From Desulfomicrobium escambiense DSM 10707 (lineage in GTDB: Bacteria; Desulfobacterota; Desulfovibrionia; Desulfovibrionales; Desulfomicrobiaceae), in assembly GCF_000428825.1 (NCBI RefSeq), contig NZ_AUAR01000013.1, forward strand, positions 1 to 64,000: a DNA stretch of 64,000 nucleotides. The letters are read 5' to 3'. Shown piece by piece: positions 56,321 to 64,000 of the stretch. Made by a program: the position numbers and the translations under genes. Positions within the stretch are counted from its first letter, which is position 1. The number at the start of each line of letters is the position of its first letter. The notes below the pieces were generated by a model. That model made no database searches. It saw only the letters and a list, made by a program, of their open reading frames with translations, and was not told where the DNA came from.

Positions 56321-57148
56321 ATGAAACGTTCCATGCATTTTGCGGTCCTGGCGGCCCTCTTTCTCTTCACGTGCACGGCGGCGCGGGCCGACATGCTCCA
56401 GCAGTTCGCGGGCCAGAAGGGCAAGATCGACATCGCCGGCGGCACGGCGCACATCCCGGTCATGAACGAGGCGGCCAAGCGGATCATGACCGTCAACCCG
56501 GACATCCGCATCACCGTCGAGGGCGGCGGGACCGGAGTGGGCGTGCAGAAGGCGGGAGAGGGCCTGGTGGACATCGGCAACACCGGCCGCGCCCTGTCCG
56601 CGGAAGAGGTCGCCAAGTACGGCCTGGTCTCCTTCCCCTTCGCCGTGGACGGCGTGACCGTCGTCCTGAATCCGGCCAACGCCGTGAAGGAGCTGACCGC
56701 CGCGCAGGTTCAGGACATCTTTGCCGGCAAGATCACCAACTGGAAGGACGTAGGCGGGGCCGACGCGGCCATCACCCTCTACACCCGCGACGAGGCCAGC
56801 GGCACGCGCGAAGTGTTCTGGGAGAAGCTGCTGAAGAAGGGCGCCGTGGCCGACAAGGCCAACGTGGTCGCCTCCAACGGGGCCATGAAGGTCGCCGTCT
56901 CCCAGGACGCATCCGGCATCGGGTACATGAGCATCGGGTTCGTGGACGCCACGGTCAAGGCGCCCCTGCTCGACGGCGTGGAGCCCTCCCAGGCCAACGC
57001 CACCTCCGGCGCCTACAAGGTCGCCCGCAAGCTGTTCATGAACACCAAGGGCGCCCCCCAGGGCCTGACCAAGCTCTTCATCGACTACGTGACCGGTCCG
57101 GAGTGCACGGACATCATCTCCAAGGCCGGGTACATCCCGCTCAAGTAG
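56321..57148 (+). CDS. pstS: phosphate ABC transporter binding protein
   Basis: 275 residues, AAGGGAGG before the ATG. Signal peptide to about ARA at residue 23. GGGTGVGVQKAGEGLVDIGNTGR binds phosphate; TLYTRDEASGTREVF is also typical. First gene of pstS-pstCA-pstB. No clear Pho box was seen upstream. Confidence 0.92.
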   Translation: MKRSMHFAVLAALFLFTCTAARADMLQQFAGQKGKIDIAGGTAHIPVMNEAAKRIMTVNPDIRITVEGGGTGVGVQKAGEGLVDIGNTGRALSAEEVAKYGLVSFPFAVDGVTVVLNPANAVKELTAAQVQDIFAGKITNWKDVGGADAAITLYTRDEASGTREVFWEKLLKKGAVADKANVVASNGAMKVAVSQDASGIGYMSIGFVDATVKAPLLDGVEPSQANATSGAYKVARKLFMNTKGAPQGLTKLFIDYVTGPECTDIISKAGYIPLK

Positions 57149-57152
57149 GCGC

Positions 57153-58961
57153 GTGCGACAGACTCACACCTGCCGGCAAAATTCCACCCGGTTTTGCCGG
57201 CAGCTTTTTTACGACCGGGCGGCCAGGGCCCTGTCCTGCGGCGCGGGGTTCGTCTCCCTGGCGACGCTGGCCGCCATTTTCGCCTTCCTGGCGCTCTTGA
57301 GCCTGCCCCTCTTCACCCAGGGGCAATGGGACAGCGTCCTTCAGACGGTCTGGCGTCCCTTCGAGGGCCGGTACGGCATCGGGCCCATGGTCGCCGGATC
57401 CCTGATCCTGAGCTGCTCGGCCTTCGCCCTGGCCTACCCGCTGGGCGTCGGCGTCTGCCTTTTCGTTCTCGGGACCAAGGGCGGGCTCCTGCGCCGCGCG
57501 ACCATGGGGGTGGTGACCTTCATGACGGCCATCCCCACCGTGGTCTACGGCTTCGTGTCCGTCTTCCTCCTCGTGCCGCTCCTGGGCAGGGCCTTCGGCG
57601 GCAGAGGCCCGTCGCTGCTGGCCGCCGTCCTGACGCTGGCCCTGCTCGTCCTGCCGACCATCGTCCTGTTCCTGCACGGGTCCATGCGCGAGACCGAGGA
57701 ACGCACCCGCCTGACCAGCGCGGCCCTGGGGTTCACACCCATGCAGGCCCTGCTTCTGGTGGTCCTGCCCGGATCGGCTGCCGGGCTGCGCACGGCGGCG
57801 GTCATGGGCTGGTGCCGGGCCCTGAGCGACACCCTCATCCCCCTCATGCTGGCCGGCAACGCGCCGCAGTTTCCGGAGTCCCTGTTCGACTCCGTCCGCA
57901 CCCTGACGGCGCACATCGCCCTGGTCGTGGCCATGGACAACAGTTCACCGGCCTTTCACTCCCTCTTCGCCTGCGGACTGACGCTCTTCGGCGTCAGCCT
58001 CGCCGCGCAGGCCGCGTTGCGTCCGCGGTCCGGAACGTCCGGACCCATGAGTGATTGGACCCTCGACCTGCTGTCCTTCATGGCGGCGCGCCCCGCATGC
58101 CGGGCCCTGGTCTCGGTCTGGGCCTTCCTGTCCGCCGCGGCGGTGCTGGCGTCCGTCGGCGCCCTGCTCGTCTTTCTGCTGTCGCGCAGCCTGCCCGTCC
58201 TCGACCTGCGCCTGTTTTTCGGCGACACGCCCATATTGTCTGCGCTCCTTGGGCGGCAGCCGGTCTGGGACGGGCTTTTCGCCGCCTGCGCCGGAACCCT
58301 GGCCCTCGTAATCCTGGCCTCGCTCATGGCCATCCCCGTGGGCATCGCCGGGGGCGTCGCCCTGTCCCAGTACCTGCGGGGCCCGTCGGCCGCGGCCCTG
58401 CGCTTCTCGGCCAACGCCTTGGCCGGCGTGCCGTCCATCGTCATGGGCCTTTTCGGCTTCTCGCTGATCATCCTCCTGCGGCACACCGTCGCGCCAGAGG
58501 CCAACACAAGCCTGCTGCTCTCGGCCGTGTGCATCGCCCTGCTCGTCCTGCCGTACACCATCAACGCCACGGCCCAGTCCCTGGACACCCTGCCCAAGGA
58601 GCTGCGCCTGCTGGGCCCGAGCCTGGGCATGACCTCCTGGCAGAGCCTGCGGCGCATCCTGCTGCCCGCCGCGGGCCGGGGGATTCTCGGCGGCGTGGTC
58701 CTGTCCATGGGCCGCGCGGCCGAGGATACGGCCGTCATCCTCCTGACCGGGGTCGTGGCCCACGGCGGCCTGCCGCGCGGGCTCTTCGACAAGTTCGAGG
58801 CCCTGCCCTTCACCATCTACTACCTGGCCGCCCAGTACCAGAGCGCCCACGACCTGGCCAAAGGCTTCGGCGCGGCCCTGACCCTGCTCGCCCTGACCGT
58901 CCTGCTGTTCTGCATCGCGCGGGCCCTGCAGGGCCGCATGGAGAGGGAATGGAAACACTGA
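57153..58961 (+). CDS. fused PstC-PstA phosphate permease
   Basis: 602 residues in one frame from a GTG at 57153. The first ~290 residues are PstC-like (IPTVVYGFVSVFLLVPLLG, SAALGFTPMQALLLVVLP, VMGWCRALSDTL). Residues ~300-602 are PstA-like (IPVGIAGGVALSQYLRG, GVPSIVMGLFGF, ARGILGG-type stretch then MGRAAEDTAVILLTG). Separate genes are usual. A terminator hairpin lies inside the first 20 codons, so the exact start is uncertain. It begins 4 bases after pstS and overlaps pstB by 13. Confidence 0.88.
   Translation: MRQTHTCRQNSTRFCRQLFYDRAARALSCGAGFVSLATLAAIFAFLALLSLPLFTQGQWDSVLQTVWRPFEGRYGIGPMVAGSLILSCSAFALAYPLGVGVCLFVLGTKGGLLRRATMGVVTFMTAIPTVVYGFVSVFLLVPLLGRAFGGRGPSLLAAVLTLALLVLPTIVLFLHGSMRETEERTRLTSAALGFTPMQALLLVVLPGSAAGLRTAAVMGWCRALSDTLIPLMLAGNAPQFPESLFDSVRTLTAHIALVVAMDNSSPAFHSLFACGLTLFGVSLAAQAALRPRSGTSGPMSDWTLDLLSFMAARPACRALVSVWAFLSAAAVLASVGALLVFLLSRSLPVLDLRLFFGDTPILSALLGRQPVWDGLFAACAGTLALVILASLMAIPVGIAGGVALSQYLRGPSAAALRFSANALAGVPSIVMGLFGFSLIILLRHTVAPEANTSLLLSAVCIALLVLPYTINATAQSLDTLPKELRLLGPSLGMTSWQSLRRILLPAAGRGILGGVVLSMGRAAEDTAVILLTGVVAHGGLPRGLFDKFEALPFTIYYLAAQYQSAHDLAKGFGAALTLLALTVLLFCIARALQGRMEREWKH
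57170..57210 (+). terminator. terminator/attenuator hairpin at the start of the pstCA frame
   Basis: CTGCCGGCAAAA pairs perfectly with TTTTGCCGGCAG over a 10-base loop, followed by CTTTTTT. It is 22 bases after the pstS stop and inside the predicted pstCA coding start. Confidence 0.85.
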
Positions 58962-59710
58962 ACCCGCATTTCACCCTGCGCGGCGTGGGCGTGACCCTGA
59001 ACGGCCGCCGCATCCTCGAAGGCATCGACCTCGATATCCCCAAGGGGCGCGCGACCTTCATCATGGGACGCTCCGGGGCCGGCAAGACCACCCTGCTGCG
59101 CGTGCTGAACCGCCTCAATGAATGCTTTCCCGGCAGCGAAACCTCCGGAGAGGTGCTGCTGCACCTGGATTGCGGCATCGTCCGGCCCTACGCCGGCGAC
59201 ATAGCCCTGCCGGAGCTGCGGCGCCTGGTCGGCATGGTCTTCCAGCACCCCAACGTCCTGCCCATGAGCATCGCGGGCAACATCGCCATGCCACTGACCA
59301 CGGTCCGCGGCTGCGGCCGCGGCGAGGCCATGGAGGCGGCCCGCGTGGCCCTGCAGGAGGCGCGGCTCTGGGAGGAGGTCCGCGACAGGCTGGATGCCGA
59401 CGCCCGCACCCTGTCGGGCGGCCAGCAGCAGCGCCTCTGCCTGGCCCGGACCCTGGCCATGAAACCAGATGTCCTGCTCCTGGACGAGCCCACGTCGTCC
59501 CTCGACTTCATGGCGGCCAGGGGCATCGAGGATCTGCTTGCGGGGCTGAAGGGCCGCTACACGCTGGTGGTCGTCTCCCATGGGAGGGAGTTTGCGGCGA
59601 GACTGGCGGACGACATCGTCATCCTGCGGGACGGACGGGTGCACGGGCATTCCGGGGACATCGACGCAGACCTCGAGGCTGGTCAGGAGGGACTTGAAAC
59701 GCGTCCTTGA
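58949..59710 (+). CDS. pstB: phosphate ABC transporter ATPase
   Basis: 253 residues from the ATG at 58949 (GAGAGGG upstream). Walker [18 protein letters not shown], Walker B VLLLDEPTSSLD and H-loop VVVSHGREF are intact. RVLNRLNECFPGSETSGEVL is the PstB-like segment after Walker A. No phoU gene follows. Confidence 0.9.
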   Translation: METLNPHFTLRGVGVTLNGRRILEGIDLDIPKGRATFIMGRSGAGKTTLLRVLNRLNECFPGSETSGEVLLHLDCGIVRPYAGDIALPELRRLVGMVFQHPNVLPMSIAGNIAMPLTTVRGCGRGEAMEAARVALQEARLWEEVRDRLDADARTLSGGQQQRLCLARTLAMKPDVLLLDEPTSSLDFMAARGIEDLLAGLKGRYTLVVVSHGREFAARLADDIVILRDGRVHGHSGDIDADLEAGQEGLETRP

Positions 59711-59794
59711 AAGCAGCGGCCTTCGCGCCGCATGCGATACGGCGCCCACCAATCACCTGACCGGTGAAACGACGGGCACCGGCTCGTTCCAGCG

Positions 59795-60055
59795 CTATTT
59801 CTTCAGTTCCTTGTGGCAGAACCACCAGTCGTAGCATTCGTGTTCTTCCATGCGCTTCTTCGCATCCTTTTCACTGGTCGCCGGGGGAATGATTACCCGG
59901 TCGCCGATAAGCTCGTTATGGGGCCACCCGGCAGGTATCGCACCCTGCTTGTCCGAAACCTGCAACGCCTTCACCGTGCGGACGATCTCGTCCATGTTCC
60001 GACCGATCTCCTGCGGATAGTACATGATGAGCCGCACCTTTCCGTCCGGGTCGAC
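59795..60055 (-). pseudogene. C-terminal fragment of a Prx6-type peroxiredoxin
   Basis: On the minus strand 86 codons and a TAG encode VDPDGKVRL, then YYPQEIGRNMDEIVRTVKAL, SDKQGAIPAGWPHNELIGDR and ECYDWWFCHK. This is the C-terminal third of a one-Cys/archaeal-type peroxiredoxin. The N-terminal part with the peroxidatic Cys is missing: at 60050-60055 the frame runs into formate dehydrogenase sequence read backwards. Confidence 0.88.
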
Positions 60056-61633
60056 AAGAGCGTCAACTGGAAGCAGCACCAGCCCAAGTACATGGCCAGT
60101 CTGCTCAAGGCCATGTTCAAGGACGCGGACCTCGACACCGGCTACTCGTGGCTGCCCAAGCTCGACGACGGCCAGGACGCCTCCTGGCTGGTCCTCTTCG
60201 ACGAGATGCTCAAGGGCAAGTTCAAGGGCTTCTTCGCCTGGGGCATGAATCCGGCTGTCAGCGGCGCCAACAGCCACAAGACCCGTGAAGCCCTGACCAA
60301 GCTGGACTGGATGGTCAACGTCAACATCTACGAGAACGAGACCGGCTCTTTCTGGAAGGGCCCGGACATGAACCCCAAGGACATCAAGACCGAAGTCTTC
60401 TTCCTGCCATGCGCGGTGTCCGTGGAGAAGGAAGGGTCCATCACCAACACCGGCCGATGGGTGCAGTGGCGCTACGCCGGCCCGAAACCCATGGGCAAGT
60501 GCCGTCCCGACGGTGACCTGATCTATGAACTGGCCCTGAAGCTCCAGGAGATGTACTCCAAGGACAAGGGCGCCTTCCCCGGACCAATCCTGGGGCTGAA
60601 CACCCAGGATTGGGGCAACGGGCATGAGTTCGAGCCGCGAAAGGTGGCCAAGCTCATCAACGGCTACTACCTCAAAGACACGGTGGTGAAGGCCGCCGAC
60701 GGCACCGAGACCGTCATGAAGGCCGGCAGCCAGGTCAACGGCTTTCCCAGCCTGAAAGACGACGGCTCGACCTGCTCCGGCAACTGGATCTATTGCGGCG
60801 GCTATACCGACAAGGGCAACCTTTACGAGCGCCGCGACAAGACGCAGACGCCCGAGCAGGCCACGGTCGGCATGTTCCCCAACTGGTCCTGGGCTTGGCC
60901 AATGAACCGGCGCGTGCTCTACAACCGGGCCTCGGTGGACCTGAACGGCAAGCCCTACCAGCCAAACAAGCCTGTTTTGGCCTGGGACGGAGCGAACAAG
61001 AAGTGGCTCATCGACGTGGTCGACGGAGGCGGCGACGCCGGCGCCAAGCACCCGTTCATCATGCAGCAGCACGGCATGGGCGCCCTTTACGGCCCCGGCC
61101 TGAACGAAGGCCCGTTCCCGGAGCACTACGAGCCCATGGAATGCCCCGTGGCCGAGCACCCGTTCTCCAAGACGCTCAACAACCCCGCAGCGCTCATCTT
61201 TGCCGGCGAGGAGAAGAAGCGCGCCGTGTGCGACCCGCGCTACCCCTTCATCTGCACTTCCATCCGCGTCACCGAGCACTGGCAGACCGGCCTCATGACC
61301 CGCTGGCAGCCCTGGCTGGTCGAGGCCCAGCCCCAGATGTTCTGCGAGATGAGCGAGGAACTGGCAGAAGTCAAAGGCATTAAAAACGGCGAGAAGGTCA
61401 TTCTGGAGAACCCGCGTGGCCAAACCTGGGCTATAGCCATCGTCACCAAGCGCCTGAAGCCCATGAACATCATGGGCACGCCGATGCATCTCGTCGCCAT
61501 CCCCTGGCATTATGGCTGGATCTGGCCCAAGGAAGGCGGCGACGCGGCCAATCTGCTGACGCCCAGCGTCGGCGACGCCAACACGAGCATCTCGGAAACC
61601 AAGGCCTTCATGGTCAACGTGAAGAAAGCGTAA
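60050..61633 (+). pseudogene. fdhA: formate dehydrogenase alpha subunit, 5'-truncated
   Basis: About 525 codons from SVNWKQHQPKYMASLLKAM to the TAA match the C-terminal half of the Mo/W-bisPGD formate dehydrogenase large subunit (usual length about 1000). The missing N-terminal half carries the Tat signal, first [4Fe-4S] cluster and active-site Sec/Cys. The C-terminal cofactor-binding domain is complete (HWQTGLMTRWQPWL, PMHLVAIPWHYGW). The open frame continues leftward only as antisense of the peroxiredoxin fragment. The first in-frame ATG is 60092. AAGGAG for fdhB overlaps its stop. Confidence 0.88.
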
Positions 61634-61642
61634 GGAGCGAAC

Positions 61643-62377
61643 ATGTCCGGAAAATCATTCTTCGTCGATCTGACCAAATGTACGGCCTGCCGCGGCTGCC
61701 AGGTGGCCTGCAAGCAGTGGAACAAGCTCCCGGCCGAGGAGACCAGAAACCACGGGTCCCATCAGAACCCCATGGACGTCTCGGCCATCACCTACAAGAC
61801 CGTGCACATGAAGGAAGTGGCCGACGACAAGGGCTTCATGGCCGCCTGGCTGTTCTTCCCCGAACAGTGCCGGCACTGCACCGAACCCCCGTGCAAGATG
61901 ACCGCCGACGCTTACGACGACAAGGCGATCATCCAGGACGAGGCCACGGGTGCAGTCATCTTCACGGAAAGGACCAAGGATCTCCCGGATTTCGATGAAA
62001 TCCGAGAGGCCTGTCCCTACAACATTCCGCGTCAGAACGCGGAAACAAAGGTCATGACCAAGTGCACCATGTGCCTTGACCGCGTGCAGAACGGCCTGAA
62101 GCCAGCCTGCGTGCAGTCATGCCCCACCGGAACCATGAACTTCGGAGATCGGGACGAAATGCTGGCGTTGGCCGAAAAACGACTGGCCGAGGTGCAGAAG
62201 AAATACCCGGACGCGGTGTTGGGCGACGCCGAGTCCACCAGGGTCATCTATCTGTACCAGGTTGATCCCAAATCGTACCACCCGTACTCGGTGGCCGACG
62301 CGTCGATGCCCGGCCTCATGAACCGCAAGGCCATGTTCGCCAGACTGTTCGGCTCGAGATCCAGAAGCAAGGCCTAA
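61643..62377 (+). CDS. fdhB: formate dehydrogenase beta (Fe-S) subunit
   Basis: 244 residues, AAGGAG at 61632-61637. Four [4Fe-4S] clusters are predicted from CTACRGCQVACKQW, CRHCTEPPC, CTMC and CVQSCP with ACPYNIPRQ. The C-terminal membrane anchor of E. coli FdnH is absent, as in the soluble periplasmic enzymes of sulfate reducers. It is intact, though its alpha-subunit gene is truncated. Confidence 0.93.
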   Translation: MSGKSFFVDLTKCTACRGCQVACKQWNKLPAEETRNHGSHQNPMDVSAITYKTVHMKEVADDKGFMAAWLFFPEQCRHCTEPPCKMTADAYDDKAIIQDEATGAVIFTERTKDLPDFDEIREACPYNIPRQNAETKVMTKCTMCLDRVQNGLKPACVQSCPTGTMNFGDRDEMLALAEKRLAEVQKKYPDAVLGDAESTRVIYLYQVDPKSYHPYSVADASMPGLMNRKAMFARLFGSRSRSKA

Positions 62378-62394
62378 GGGCCTCCTCCATCGGC

Positions 62395-62425
62395 AGGCCG
62401 GGAAGGCAACTTCCCGGCCTTTCTT
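62395..62425 (+). terminator. intrinsic terminator after fdhB
   Basis: AGGCCGGGAA pairs perfectly with TTCCCGGCCT over a 6-base loop, followed by TTCTT. Confidence 0.82.
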
Positions 62426-62557
62426 GCGTGCCACTGGCGTGTTCGACATGCCACAAGCGATAGGAGTTTTCGATTGCGGCCCGGCGCATCCATCGCATCA
62501 ATCGTTTTGACATAGCCCCAGGTTGCATTCACAGGCTGAATGAAGGAGCACGCCGCA

Positions 62558-63349
62558 ATGCATATCGAACACATTCTCGAACAGGGCTCCGGAGCCCGCA
62601 ACGAAGACTGCCTGATCATGGACGGCAACATCTTCGGTGTGTTCGACGGCGCCACCAGTCTGGACGGGGCCTGTTTCGGGGACGGTGAGAGCGGCGGATC
62701 CCTGGCTTCTTCCATCGCCGGGCAGGCATTTCTGCGCAACCATCATCCCCTGCTGCGGCTCGGAGTGGAGGCCAACGACGCCATCAGGGCCGGCATGGAG
62801 TCCCGCCGGGTGGACATGTCGAGTCGCCGCGGACTGTGGAGCGCCAGCGCCGCCGTGGTCCGGCTCCGGGACGGGGCCGTCGAGTGGTTCCAGACCGGCG
62901 ATTGCCAGGTGGTCTTCATCGACGGGGACGGAGGCTTCAGGCTGCCGGCTGTCAGGGAAGACCACGATTATTCGACCCTGTGCATGATCAGGGAGCGAGG
63001 TCGCTTTCACCCGGAGGTGCAGGCGCTGATTGAGACGGTGCGGGAAGGCATGAACCGCGACTATGGCGTGCTCAATGGAGAGCGGGAGGCGATCGGCTTT
63101 TTCCGTGCGGGCACGGAGCCTGTCGGCAACGTGAAGAGCGTGCTCCTGTTCACCGACGGGCTGGACGTGCCGTGCTCGTCCCCCGCGCGGAAAAAGGACT
63201 ACTCATGTCTGGTGGGCATGGCGTGCGAACTCGGACTGCGCGGACTTCGCGACCACGTGCGCGGCCGCGAGGCTGCCGACCCCGATATCGAGTACTATCC
63301 GCGCTTCAAGATGCACGACGACATCGCCGCTGTCGCAATCCATTTCTAA
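62558..63349 (+). CDS. PP2C-family protein phosphatase-like protein
   Basis: 263 residues from the ATG at 62558, with GAAGGAG at 62541-62547; an ATG at 62540 is the alternative. GARNEDCL with GVFDGAT, TGDCQVVFI, LLFTDGLD and HDDIAAVAI match the metal-binding Asp motifs of PP2C enzymes in order. It may dephosphorylate Ser/Thr proteins; no kinase is encoded nearby. It converges with the next gene, overlapping by four bases. Confidence 0.78.
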   Translation: MHIEHILEQGSGARNEDCLIMDGNIFGVFDGATSLDGACFGDGESGGSLASSIAGQAFLRNHHPLLRLGVEANDAIRAGMESRRVDMSSRRGLWSASAAVVRLRDGAVEWFQTGDCQVVFIDGDGGFRLPAVREDHDYSTLCMIRERGRFHPEVQALIETVREGMNRDYGVLNGEREAIGFFRAGTEPVGNVKSVLLFTDGLDVPCSSPARKKDYSCLVGMACELGLRGLRDHVRGREAADPDIEYYPRFKMHDDIAAVAIHF

Positions 63350-64000
63350 ACCTCCGCTTGAGCGTTCATGGCGTTCCCGTACACCACTTCGACGCGGGCG
63401 TAGATGCCCTCCCAACCGAAGGGCTCCGTGGTTATGCGGACATAGTCCTGGTCAATTCCCACTCCCCTCGTCACATCCGCGACGGCGTCCCGCAGCGCCC
63501 GCGACAGCCGCAGTTCCAGCAGCGGTTCGTCGGCCTTGAACGGTCTGTCCACGGTCTCCAGGGGTGGCAGTTCCACCATGCGCACCATGGGCGGCGGCGA
63601 GTCGCCGAACAGCTCCCTGGAACCGGGCAGGTCCGTGGTCACGATCCGGCAGCCGCAGGCCATGGCTTCCAGCAGGACCAGCGGCAGGCCCTCGAAGAAC
63701 GAGGGTAGCACGAAGATGTCGCTTAGCCGCATGAGGCCCCCGAGTTCCCGGTGGGACAGAACGCCGTGAACCGTGACCCGGTCACCGTGCTCGGCGGCCA
63801 GCCGCAGGCACAGGTCCCGTTCCGCCCCGCTGCCGCCGCCCACCAGATGCAGGTGCCACGGCGCCTCGACCTGGCGCAGGCTGCGCAGGAGCCAGGGCAC
63901 GCCCTTGGAGGAATCGAGCTTGCCCGCGTAGAGTAGCTGCACCCGGCCGGGAATCCGGTCCCGGCCCTCGGAGAAAAAACACAGTTCGTTGTACCCGCCG
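63346..64000 (-). CDS. GT4 family glycosyltransferase, partial
   Basis: The C-terminal 218 codons are in the window; the start lies beyond base 64000. YAGKLDSSKGVPWLL, HLVGGGSG and FVLPSFFEGLPLVLLEAMAC (E-x7-E) are the nucleotide-sugar domain of family 4. Donor and acceptor are unknown; wall or capsule polysaccharide synthesis is typical. Confidence 0.88.
   Translation of the reverse strand, partial: GGYNELCFFSEGRDRIPGRVQLLYAGKLDSSKGVPWLLRSLRQVEAPWHLHLVGGGSGAERDLCLRLAAEHGDRVTVHGVLSHRELGGLMRLSDIFVLPSFFEGLPLVLLEAMACGCRIVTTDLPGSRELFGDSPPPMVRMVELPPLETVDRPFKADEPLLELRLSRALRDAVADVTRGVGIDQDYVRITTEPFGWEGIYARVEVVYGNAMNAQAEV

Noticed and set aside
59813-61633. Treating the whole plus-strand frame as one intact gene
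   Set aside because: The first ~80 codons are the exact antisense of a recognisable peroxiredoxin C-terminus, so the left part is not protein-coding in this frame.

Overview
The window reads as a high-GC, gene-dense piece of chromosome from an anaerobic bacterium. It is most likely a sulfate-reducing deltaproteobacterium of the Desulfovibrionales type; this is an inference. Supporting points are a molybdenum/tungsten-type formate dehydrogenase with a soluble 4x[4Fe-4S] beta subunit, an anaerobic GlpAB glycerol-3-phosphate dehydrogenase wired to an Hdr-like Fe-S/cytochrome module, an EFR1-type flavodoxin-ferredoxin, and an A-adding tRNA nucleotidyltransferase fused to DHH and CBS domains. No rRNA, tRNA, CRISPR array or complete mobile element was seen.

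Layout. 1-3.2 kb: accessory region with the 3' remnant of one lipase-toxin-like gene, a membrane-anchored cargo gene with an unusually AT-rich second half, and a complete class-3 lipase gene (possible effector and immunity pair). 3.5-7.1 kb: an AraC regulator with an EamA exporter, then a CadC-like metal sensor with an SO_0444-type metal efflux permease. 7.3-13.7 kb (minus): WbpP-like epimerase, LapB-like TPR protein, mutS, a lipoprotein and lysA, closely spaced or overlapping. 13.8-17.0 kb (minus): a polar amino-acid ABC transporter, a HIT protein and a LapA-like membrane protein. 17.1-23.0 kb: xerD and the DHH-CBS-nucleotidyltransferase fusion (minus), then folK, a YHS-like protein, a transaldolase-like aldolase and a lipoprotein (plus), with unusual 9-bp-period repeats around terminators. 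23.2-29.8 kb: degenerate receiver/HD protein, topB, a PilZ-RHH-ParA operon, rlmH, a REP-like inverted pair and a CinA-type domain protein.

30.0-44.0 kb is one complete glycerol regulon. glpR and the glycerol ABC importer glpSTPQUV run leftward. glpA, glpB, a membrane Fe-S/cytochrome fusion, an HdrB-like CCG protein and glpK run rightward. Glycerol is imported by ABC transport, phosphorylated by GlpK, and oxidised by GlpAB with electrons probably delivered to the membrane quinone pool.

44.2-54.9 kb: a GNAT-histone-deacetylase fusion, a Gph-like phosphatase, a 2-Cys peroxiredoxin, an aldose dehydrogenase, and a sucrose synthesis/turnover operon (frk-sps-spp-ams). 55.4-59.7 kb: flavodoxin-ferredoxin protein and a pst phosphate importer with PstC and PstA fused. 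59.8-62.4 kb: a probable rearrangement or misassembly point where the 3' part of a peroxiredoxin gene meets the 3' half of a formate dehydrogenase alpha gene, followed by an intact beta-subunit gene. 62.5-64.0 kb: a PP2C-like phosphatase and a glycosyltransferase that runs off the window.
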